A DNA stretch of 64,000 nt from Mariannaea sp. PMI_226 (lineage: Eukaryota > Ascomycota > Sordariomycetes > Hypocreales > Nectriaceae): NCBI GenBank assembly GCA_024336345.1, contig JANFOG010000003.1, forward strand, positions 2,486,501-2,550,500, read 5' to 3'. A program made the position numbers and the translations under genes. Positions 40,891-50,774 of the stretch are shown in pieces. The notes beneath the pieces are model-generated. The model had not been told where the DNA came from, ran no database searches, and saw only the letters and a list, made by a program, of their open reading frames with translations. Numbering within the stretch: the stretch's first letter is position 1; the number at the start of each line of letters is the position of its first letter.

Positions 40891-42973
40891 ATGGGTTCTT
40901 CAGGACCAACCCTCCCAGAGGAGGGCAAGCGCAACATCCTTGTCACCAGTGCCTTGCCCTACGTGAACAACGTCCCCCACTTGGGCAACATCATCGGCAG
41001 TGTCCTGTCCGCCGACGTCTTCGCCCGCTTCTGCAAGGCCCGGGGTCACAATACTCTCTACGTCTGCGGTTCCGACGAATACGGTACCGCCACCGAGACC
41101 AAGGCTCTCGAGGAGGGCCTCGAGCCCGCCGAGCTCTGCGCAAAGTACCACAAGATTCACAAGGAGATTTACGACTGGTTCAGAATCGACTTTGATGTTT
41201 TCGGCCGAACACCTACTCCCCAGCAGACTGAGATCGTCCAGCACATCTTCACCGATCTCTGGAAGAACGGTTATATTGAGGAGCGTGAGACCACTCAGCC
41301 CTTCTGCCCCACCCCCGGTCACTCCAAGTTCCTTGCCGACCGATTCGTCGAGGGAGAATGTAGCATTTGCCACGACTCTGGTGCCCGAGGAGACCAGTGC
41401 GATGCCTGTGGCTCCCTTCTCGACGCCTTCGAGCCCGAGAAGGAACTTGATGCCGCCGACCACGAGATTGAAGCCAAGGCCACCGGCTGGTTGATCAACC
41501 CCCGCTGTAAGCTTGACGGTGCGACTCCCGAGAAGCGAAGAACGAAACACTTGTATCTGAAGTTGGATGCGCTCAAGGACGAGCTCGTCGCTTGGTTCAA
41601 GAAGAGCAGCACTGAAGGAGAGTGGAGTCCCAACTGTACTGCCGTCACACAGGCTTGGATCGACAAGGGTCTTCTCCCTCGCGGCATCTCCCGAGATCTC
41701 AAATGGGGTGTCCCTATCCCCAAGGGCCTTGAGGGCCTCAGTGACGAGGAGTATGCTAACAAGGTCTTCTATGTCTGGTTTGATGCTTGTATTGGTTACG
41801 TTTCCATCACCAAGACCTATACCGACCCCGACAACTTCGAGGGCAACAACTGGGAGAAATGGTGGAAGAATCCCGAGAATGTCAAGCTCTACCAGTTCAT
41901 GGGCAAGGACAACATCCCGTGAGTTCAGATCACATTTTCTTTTTCTTTTCCTGCCCTTTTTTTCGTACATATGCGATGTAAGTTGGAATAAAAGATTTGC
42001 TGACAGTTCCCATTCAAGGTTCCACACCATCATCTTCCCTGCTTCACAACTGGGCACCAAGGATAACTGGACCAAGGTCCACAAGCTGTCGACTACCGAG
42101 TATCTGAACTATGAGGGCGGCAAGTTCAGCAAGTCCAAAGGCGTCGGTGTCTTTGGTAACACCGCCAAGGAGACCGGTGTCGATCCTGATGTGTGGCGCT
42201 ACTACCTCCTGTCTCGTCGCCCTGAGTCTTCTGACTCAGAGTTCAAGTGGCAGGAGTTCATTGATGCCAACAACAATGACCTTCTCAAGAACCTTGGTAA
42301 CTTGAACCAGCGCATCCTCAAATTCTGTGCTGCCAAGATGGACGGTGTCGTCCCCGACTACACCAAGTACACCGACGAGCGTCTGGAGGAGCACAAGAAG
42401 GAGGTCAACGAGGCTCTCGCTACCTACATCTCCAACCTCGAGGCTATTAAGCTCCGTGCCGGCCTCTCTACCCTCATGCACATCTCTGCTCTCGGAAACA
42501 AGCTCCTCCAGGACAGCAAACTCAACAACCAACTTCTCACTGATGAACCTGACCGCTGTGCTGCCGTTATTGGTCTCGGCATCAACCACCTCCAGCTCCT
42601 TGCCAGTATCCTTCACCCATACATGCCGTCCACCTCTGAGGCTATGCTTAGCCAGATCGGTAGCCCTGGTCTCATCTCTGTCTCCGATACCTGGACAGCT
42701 GACCTGGTCAAGCCTGGCCAGAAGATTGGCGAGCCCAAGCTTCTTTTCACCCAAATCCCTGCCTCTCAGATTGAAGAATGGCGCGAGGCGTTTGGTGGTG
42801 AGGAGATTCGCAAGCAGAAGGCTCTTGAGGCCGAGAAGGCGGCTGCTAAGAAAGCTGCCAAGGAGAAGAAGAAGCAAAAGAAGCTTGCTCTTCGTCAGGC
42901 CGAGGGTTCTGCTGCTACTGCTGAGCCTTCCGTGGAGTCATCTGCCCCTGTCAAGGAGGTCCAGAAGGAGTAG
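40891..42973 (+). CDS. mes1: Methionyl-tRNA synthetase, cytosolic
   Basis: The class I enzyme charges initiator and elongator tRNA-Met in the cytosol. Two exons (40891-41918 and 42019-42973) give 660 residues. The HIGH-type signature is PHLGNI with its first His at residue 30, in the context [15 protein letters not shown]. The knuckle insert carries the zinc-ligand cysteines in [20 protein letters not shown]. The KMSKS-type loop is KFSKS at 378-382, inside [17 protein letters not shown]. The anticodon-binding helical domain follows, including [12 protein letters not shown]. The C-terminus is a Lys/Ala-rich tail ([17 protein letters not shown]), typical of eukaryotic forms that contact other factors. 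The start at 40891 is the first in-frame ATG. The frame stays open upstream to about 40609 but contains no ATG. Strong C-ending codon use fits a highly expressed gene. Confidence 0.95.
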
Positions 42974-44020
42974 AAGGCCAATTATACGCTAGACTTATCA
43001 ACCTAGTGCGGAAAAAATATCTCGGCGGCACTGGCAGGTTCAATCAGTAAACCTGGCTATGCCATTTTTTGATATTCTGCGTTGGCGAGCTTGCTAATGA
43101 GTAGTAAAGCAATATAGATTCAACATGTGGCCATGAGGAGTTTGGGTGGAGTTTGAAGTGTACAAGTAGATGAGATCGAGACGTGGGCAATATGGACTAG
43201 AAAAGATTTCTAGACTTACCTTATGTGTAATGAGACTCAGTGACTAATTATACTTTATGCAATGATGCGTGATCGTGAATATCCAAGCATTTGTTGGTGA
43301 ATAACTATGCCACACCAACCATGCTCCATTTTGATGTAGTCAAACTGGGAAGGTATGGGTATTTCTGGGGCGCCTGGTCGTGTAACTTCTGCCTCTCCTC
43401 ACGCTAAGCGGTACCGACTCGACGGCTTCATATTTGCACTCGGCACAACATGGTGACAGAGTATTGATGCAGAAGCAGCGGCGATTTGTAATGCCACTTG
43501 ATCCCCCATGTTCTAAGCAATGGTACCTCGTAACTACTAAAGTCGCTATGAAGTCCATCTTGCGGTGAGTGTCCTAAAAGTATGTCATTTGTGCGAGGTC
43601 TGTATCGCTTCCTCACAAAGATGTAGAGTCATGATTGTAAAGTTCTCGTTCGTTTTGCGGATACGGGGACGCTGTTCCTGTATAACAGTAGGGTTGTTCG
43701 GGAAAGCTTTCCCCTTTCCATAACTGGGTTTGGTTTATTGTTAGAGTGTAGTACTCGTGTGCTTTGTGAAACCCGAAATCTATCTTGAAACTGAATAAAT
43801 CCGAGTGCCTCATAAATGACAGATGCTGATAGCCTGGTATCTTTTTTTTCTTGACCTCCCGAGCCTGTTGAAAGGCTAAATTCCCCGTTTGAACTCCTAG
43901 TTGATGCATGCTTGTTCATAAATAGACTCCAGGTCCAAAATTCCATCTCTTCTGGCGTCAATCTAGCTAGATGACACGGTCCCGTCGGACCCATCCATAT
44001 GTAAAGGGATAAAATGCTGT
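42974..44020. other. Convergent intergenic region
   Basis: About 1 kb between the stop codons of the synthetase and opi3 genes. Minus-strand frames at 43613-44165 lie outside the opi3 reading frame and lack features. No gene was seen. Confidence 0.5.
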
Positions 44021-44873
44021 TTAGTTCTTCTTCTTGCCAGCAGCTCTCTCCTGCTCGCGTTTGGCGTAAATTCCAGCCGTGAACGGGTCCTCGTAGCGCA
44101 AGGCGATGAAGTAGACAATGTAGACCCAGACGGTCAAGAGGAGGCCAGCGGGCTTGGCGTACCATAGAGAGGTAGCAAGGAAGCTCAGAGTGGAACCTAG
44201 ATACATTGGGGAGCTGCTGACGTTGAAGGGGAACCCGGTGACCATCTCATCCATGAGAAAACCAAAGTAGTCACCAAGAAAAGTTCCGGTAATTCCAAGG
44301 GCCCAAGTCGAAGTGACAACTAGGGTGTTGCCGATGACGAAGAGGGTAACAGCGGTGCCCTTCACAGCGGGGAAGTCAAGAAGTGGGTATGTGGGTTGGT
44401 CGGAAATGGCTTGCTTGAAGAGGAGATCACGAACGATGCCAAGGGAGAATATTGTCGCAGCCAAGGCATAACAAGCAAGCTGGGAATTTCCACCGAATAT
44501 TTTTGTCAGGAGCTTGTTGCGATACTCTTTGAGGCGCATTAGATGTTAGTTTTCGGCATGATTTGTGCGAGGGGCTCTTGTTCGGCTATCTACCTTGACG
44601 GGCGACGATGCTACGGGACGAGTGGTTAGCATGACGCACGGCCTGGCGTGGGGGTGAATTGATGGCCAGGGACTCACTTCCAGAAGAGGGGATTGAAGGC
44701 AATGGAAGACGCGGAGACTGAAGAAGGGAGGAGAAAAAAACATGTTAGCCCAGATATTGAGGAGAGTTGCTGGCGGCCGGGGGAAGGGCAGGTGCCAAAC
44801 CAGGCTACTTACTCAATAAGCTCTGCTTGTCAAAGTCGACGTGGTTGACGAGATCGTTTACGAGGGAAGCCAT
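44021..44873 (-). CDS. opi3: Phospholipid methyltransferase Opi3 (methylene-fatty-acyl-phospholipid synthase type)
   Basis: The ER membrane enzyme performs the last two SAM-dependent methylations from phosphatidyl-monomethylethanolamine to phosphatidylcholine. Four exons (44873-44813, 44717-44678, 44610-44594 and 44526-44021) give 207 residues, the usual length. The 17-nt third exon is needed to restore NIVARQEYRNKLL. Four membrane segments are visible after the N-terminal amphipathic part. Family motifs are NPLFWN, GTFLGDYFGFLMDEMVTGFP, the SAM-site region FNVSSSPMYLGSTLSFL, and the C-terminal ALRYEDPFTAGIYAKR followed by a Lys-rich end (AAGKKKN). Third exon and first exon would be missed by simple ORF calling. 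The upstream region carries unusual tandem repeats. I see no inositol-responsive element that I could name. Confidence 0.92.
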
Positions 44874-46214
44874 GATGGTTGGTGTTGATGTTGGTGTTTG
44901 ACAATGGGAGAGTGTGAAGCAAGGAGGGGGGGAAGAGGAAGAGGCGGATTAAATGGAAAACTCGGAGACAAACTGGAGGAAGGAAAGGAGGACGAGGATG
45001 TTTTAGTTGAGAGCTTTGTTGGGGAAGCAAAAGCGGCCAAAGGGTTGGGATAGCAATTAATCCAGCAATTAATCCAGCAAAGCAAGGAACCTACCTGCCT
45101 ACCTACCTGCCTACCTACCTGCCTACCTACCTTAGCAGCAAAGCTGGAAGCAAGCAAAGCAAGCAAGCAAGCGTCCACTGTCACATGTCAGTCACTGCCC
45201 CAGGAAGTAAAATTGATCTAGCGCAAGGAGCCCACACGTCATCTGTATGTCCCAGGAGTAAGCTACAGGGGCCTAGGGCTGAAGCGACAGTTGTGTCGGG
45301 GCGAACTGGGCCCTGAAAGGGTCTACTAACATGGTGCAAATGGCTTAGCGACTCCAGACGGTCGACCACGTAGTCCTATGTACGTCTAGTTAGCCTAAAG
45401 CGACAGGCTGGCCCCATTTCGAGCATTTCGAGGACCTGGCAAAAACGAGGATAAACGGGACGGCACACGACCCTCATGATCTCATCTTTGGCCTGGGTTA
45501 CCGACATTTCCCATAGTGGCCGGCTGCTCTCGCCCGTTACTCCCGCCACTCTGACCTTCGTTAGGCCGACTGATGCCGACTCAGTAAATCAAGTCACGAG
45601 TTGCAGCCTCTCAAGTTGCTTTGGACTCGTGCGAATTACAAGAAAACTACGCAGGTCCATACAAGCTGCAAAGAGAACTGCCTTCAGCAGCTGTTACTTT
45701 GGACGGCTACCTGCTATACAGGCGCCTTTCAACAATAAACATCCATCACAACCTGCGAAGATTTCCCGGGGTACTGTATATTTTCATCTTCTCTCACTGG
45801 TATTTCTGTTCAATACAACTCCCTCAACCTCCTACGGACATTGAGTGCCAACCTCATGCTGCGAACTTTTTTTTATACCAGAATGCCCTTACCAAAAATC
45901 ATCACTGAAAAAATTATTGAGAAAAAAAAAGCATGATATCTTTGTCTATCAAAGTACAATATGTGTATAAAACAAGTCGGCCTTAAAAGGCGCACAGAAT
46001 TCGCTCTGGGGCGGGTTCAACCTCCCCTATCCTGGTCCCGATGCCAACGCCTGACGCCTAACAGAACCCAGCCATATGTTGATGTCTTCTCTCGAGGCTG
46101 CTAACCTCCCCTCATCCCCTCTCTGAGATCGTTCATGGCATATCTATGTATCATCCCACCCAAAGAAAGAAAAATAACAACAATAATAACAATGCTGAAG
46201 GAAAGGTAAAAAAA
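44874..46214. other. Intergenic region upstream of opi3 and downstream of rxt2
   Basis: The region holds the opi3 promoter and the 3' flank of rxt2. Dense short tandem repeats lie at 45052-45172. Frames at 45476-45908 show no protein features. Confidence 0.5.
45052..45172. repeat. Cluster of short tandem repeats upstream of opi3
   Basis: Two copies of the 12-mer AGCAATTAATCC (45052-45075) are followed by three perfect copies of the 12-mer CTACCTGCCTAC (45091-45126). An AAGC-type tetranucleotide run follows to about 45172. The block sits 180-300 bases before the opi3 start codon, so it may fall in the promoter. Confidence 0.85.
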
Positions 46215-47858
46215 TCATGCTCGGCGATTTCTCGTTTTCTTTCCAGTCGTTTGGGTATCTTCCTCTTCCTCATCCTGACCCTTCTTCAGATCCTCAGTCA
46301 ATCCCCATTCTTCCTTGTCATACCAGTCCTCGCCATCCGACATGTCCCGATTTGGACCTGAATGGGCCTCAGCCTTAGACCAGTGCCACACCTCCTTTCG
46401 CAGTTGCTCGGCTCGGAGAAGGCCTAGATATAATTTCTTGGCTCCGCGACAGACCTCTTCCTGCTTTTGCACGTATAGTGCAAGCAGTCGTCGAATGTCC
46501 TCGGCCTCTCGTTGTGGCAAGCCGACATCCCGATCTGGTTTTGTTCCCGAAGGTGCTAGGAATATCGGATGTACGAAACTTTCGTGTAGTGCCTTGACCA
46601 AGGGCTCATTTGGACCGCCATTGACAGCTTTATTGGGTTGACCATCTATCGCTGCATCGCCTTCACCACTCTGTGCCGAAGTTGTGGCCACGGCATAGTC
46701 ATCTCCGCTCCTTTTCTGATCCGCGGTCTTTTGCAAATCGTTGTCGGACTTGTGCTCAGCACCTACCCCTGGTCCTGCTTTCACCTCAGAGTCCTTATGT
46801 TTCGATATCGGCGTGGAGCTGGGACCATTGGCTTCTTTATCCTTGACTTCATTGGGCTTCTCAATTCCTGATCGGGAGCCATTTGGTTGACTGCCAGCAT
46901 CGGCATCTGCCATGGAGACGTCTGCATCTTCTGTTGCACTAGAATCGGACTCGTGGGAGCCGCTTGGAGCATTGAATTGATGGTTGACCTCGTTTCCATT
47001 CAGCCCTTGCGGGCTGTTGCCTAGTGTTGAGGATGGGAGCGCTTCTTGTGTCCCGGTGTGAGCCTGAGATAGACTCAAAAGATGAAGAGCAACGTGGTTA
47101 TCCGAGTAGAGGTCAACATCGGATGAACGAACTATGTTTTCGCATGGTACCCAAGTATGATCGCCGCAAAGTGAAGTAAGGAGATGTCGGACCTGCCACA
47201 AGGAATAGTTTTCTTTTCGCATGTTATCGCAGCTCTGGTCGACGAGCTTGGTCAGAGTCTTGGTTAAAAACGGTTTCGAAAGGGTTGGGTGGGTTGGTAG
47301 ACCGGTCGCAGAGGTCAGGGGAGCGAGAATGTCTGGTCTTGTCAGGGTATTTGCACTGCATCGAGACGAAAACTGGGTTACCTACTTTCTAGCTGGACAT
47401 TGGAGTATGGATTGACTTCTGCAGCAAAAGCCTCGGCTTCTGCGACACGCTCGTCGTCGTCGTCACTGTCGATTTCATAACCCTCGTCATCGATCAGGGG
47501 CGGGTTGCGGTAGATGATGGGGCGTCGGACTCCGCTGTATTCAACAAACTGAATCTAAATTAGCAATGACCGAGTCGGATCGCGGATGAGAACGCTACCT
47601 CTCTGTAGCTACTTGGGCCATCTTTTGGCACCAACTGGCCTTGATGTGCGAACCGGGCTCGTTTCTTGAGTTTGTTTCCTCGATTGCTGTAGCTTTCGAT
47701 TTCGGTATCGGAGTCTGACTCTGCAGAAGAAAAAGCCAGGTCAGTGGCGAGCTTGTGACAAGTGCTATCTGGAACCGCAACGTACCATAAACCTTCCTCT
47801 TGAAAGCTTTTTTCATGCCCGCTATGGTCTCGGCGAAGAGGATTTGTTGTGTCGCCAT
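46215..47858 (-). CDS. rxt2: Rxt2-like subunit of the Rpd3L histone deacetylase complex
   Basis: Rxt2 is a structural subunit of the large Rpd3/Sin3 deacetylase complex that represses transcription in the nucleus. Exons 47858-47786, 47720-47599, 47548-47386 and 47332-46215 give 491 residues. The conserved N-terminal domain starts MATQQILFAETIAGMKKAFK and contains SYSNRGNKLKKRARFAHQGQ, followed by FVEYSGVRRPIIYRNPPLID and an acidic Ser/Asp stretch. A second conserved block is THPTLSKPFLTKTLTKLVDQ through NYSLWQVRHLLTSLCGDHTW. The middle (about 230-380) is low-complexity, rich in Ser, Asp, Gly and Lys. The C-terminal third has a Glu/Arg helix (EAEDIRRLLALYVQKQEEV) and ends in a basic TGKKTRNRRA, a possible nuclear signal. 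Assignment rests on the N-terminal domain as I recall it for fungal Rxt2. Confidence 0.85.
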
Positions 47859-50774
47859 GGTAGCTACTGTGTGATGCTGAGAACTGAGCCGAAGGTAGGT
47901 AGGGATTTTGGTGGAGAGGTAACGACAGTGGCACGCGGACGCAAGTCGGGGTTGGGGGGTTGGGAGTCTGGAAAGCTTGATTCGAAAGTAAAAACTTGGG
48001 ATTTGGTGTCATCCATGCCAAGGATGGCAACCAGGACTTGGAAATTTGGCCAGAAAACGTGTCGGTCTGGTATCTTGAGAAGACAGCAATTTTCGCGAGA
48101 GGGTGCCGTGACGACGGAGGAGAGAAGCTGGTAGCGTAGCGAGGCTGCCCGCCTTCCCATGGCCCATGACCACATTTTTGGCGCTGGCTCAATCAGGGGC
48201 CAATCAGAAGCTATCATATCGGTTATATGTTTGACCGGTCCGGTTACGGCTGCAGCGCGATGGCGTGGGACCGTCTAACGCTATTCTGTTTTGGCACAGT
48301 GTCCGACCGCCTACATCAGTACACCTAAATTATATGGTACTGCACTGTACTGTATAATCCTCTGGTACCCCTGGAACATCCCACGATATAGATAAGTAGT
48401 TTTTCTAGCCCATAATCAACAATGTAGGTGCTCTGTAAATTCGTACTGCCTCTATCTAAAATTGTTGAAGTATCTTTTTGGATGTCTCAAACCGCCACTC
48501 TCAGCCCTGCGAACGCTCGTATTTTGATGTCCTAGACAAGGTAATGACGTCTTGTTTCGCCCAGACATGTCCCGTAGGCCTCCACGTAAAAGTAACTTCG
48601 GAACAACTGATCCATGATGGACTTTAGAGATAGGAGATTGCTGATGGCGGCCATATACACCAAATAGATGTATCCGGCTATCCATATTTAAAATGGATTG
48701 ATGCTTTGGGAATGGATTGAAGGTTGGAATATAGACAGCTGGAGAAGGGATGGGGGCCCTTCTGAACTGGCCTCACAATGGTCAGTATCGACAGTACTAT
48801 TTGGAGATTATGCCCCATTAGGTATGCCTTATGCATACAGTCCCAAAAGTGAGGAACAACCTTCGTTGCGTCTTGAAGTATCTCACTGGCGTGGCCTATG
48901 CCGGCGCTTGTACAGGGTGTCAATGTGAGTGAACTGGGAAGGCTACCATGCATATATGATCAAAAGAGACCGATCGTCCACCGTTCGATGATTAGGATAA
49001 TGTCCGTCTCTTTAGGAGCGAAGGATTGTAAGACTAAACTTCGAGGTCCACATGATGAAATATCAAAGAAGCGTTGAATTGGAGAAATTTCAGCTGGGGA
49101 AAGAATAGAGTGGCGAGAGGATCACACAAAGATTGTGGATTTTTCCCCCTAGGGCTCTCGTGTTTCAGCGGTTATTGCAAAATTTCTACGAAATCTTTGG
49201 TAATTGGTTGCAGCGAGCACGCTGAATCGCTTGGTTCAACGGAGTATTGCATGATTGGTCTCCTTGGAAGACCTCCCAGTTGGAAATGGCTTTGCTCGAT
49301 CTCAGGAGTCTCAATCTTCCTAGTCTCACATTTCAACCGCGTTGAGTCTCCTTCAATGATGGTAGAGTTTGCATCAATTGATGGAATGGTGCACAATTTC
49401 ACGAACAGTTGCACAGTCTTGAAAGTCGTCGAGATCCGATTTCGGCATATCCGAGAGCAGTTGTCCTACCAGCAAAGGAAGGATGTCCTCGTAGACACAG
49501 AAGATAATTTGAGACCTCGAATTTGGTAAGCCAGAATCCGTAGCTGCAGAGTGACGAGGACCCCGATGATGTAATTAAATGCTAATACAACCATGAAGCC
49601 GTATTTCTAGACCTTGCTCGAGCTATGCCACGTTGGTGACAAGCTTGGGTTACTCAGATAGAGCATCAGTGTTGGGCCTGAGGAAGCCGAAAGGCAACGG
49701 GTTGTGCTACCAGGATTATAAAGAAACAGGACAGCTGGCAATTCAGTCGCTCAAAAAAATAGACCGGTCTAAACAGGTGAACCATCAGAGGTGAGATGAT
49801 AGTTTCATGGTGAGCACGAGAAAATCTCTCGAGAATGGCTAGAGGTACTGGATAACATCACAGGAGCCGTGGTGATAAAAAGGGCAACAAGCACTGGATA
49901 TCAAAAGTACGTAATCACTGTGTTTTGTGTATTGTAGACGACGAGACCCGATGAGTTTAGCCGCTCTGTGATTCCCGCCTTCGCTTCGGGTTCTGCAAAG
50001 CTGATCCGGCCTCGCTTGATCTTACGGCATTCGAAAAATGCCGTCTCCACGGCTCATGGACAGTGGCTGGCCTTGCCTAAATAAAGCAAAAGATGGTGGA
50101 CTTGAAATATTGTCATGTATTGTCATGACTCGTTACGCGGGGGTGCACAGATTGTTTGTGAGTTGCTTCTGGGGAAGTGTGGAGAAAGCCCCAAGACGGT
50201 GGTACAGCCAACATGCCTCGTCCACATCGGAATATCGTACCGAAGTCCCGACACAGAAAAAACGAGTCAACTCTCTCCATAGTAGGTAATTTATTCGTGT
50301 CGGTGTCGGTTTAGCATAGGAACAGTCTATTCCAGTAAGTGGATTTCCCCCGATGCAGCATTTACCCGGGCGGGTCTCTGTCTTCTGAACTACTATGGTA
50401 CTTCGAGCACGCTCGCCAGAGTATGGAGTGCCATGGAGGTAGCTATTAACGCACCAATTGGAGCCGGTCTCGGTTGCATGTAAGTTAGGTCATGGCATCT
50501 TCAAGCTGTTGGTGTCATGAGAGGGGGACAGCGGGGTGACCATAGCCGGTTGAATTCAACTTGTTGCCCCAAAGAAAGACGGGTCATGACCACGATGCCC
50601 CTCGATAAAACCTCGATAAAACCAGCCCGAGAGTACAGGTCGATTTATCGTCTTTCTGACTTTCATTGATCCAACCACCTTCTTCTTCTTGTTGCTGTTG
50701 TGTAGGGAACTAGCCCTCTTCCCTCCTTCCCTCCTCTTCTCTACTCTTTCACAACTAGCAAGCAACATCGAAAG
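47859..50774. other. Intergenic region between rxt2 and the alpha-xylosidase
   Basis: These 2.9 kb hold the divergent upstream regions of both genes. A CCAAT box in context GGGCCAATCAGAAG lies near 48196-48209, about 340 bases upstream of rxt2. The last 130 bases are CTT/CCT rich and form the probable alpha-xylosidase leader. The frame at 49074-49529 has no recognisable domain. Confidence 0.5.

Noticed and set aside
40900..42084. A 394-codon open frame antisense to the MetRS gene
   Set aside because: Shadow of the biased sense codons; it also crosses the sense intron.
45091..45133. Regularly spaced ACCTGCC units that might look like a CRISPR-type or satellite array
   Set aside because: Units are contiguous 12-mers without spacers, in a fungal genome; a simple tandem repeat explains them.
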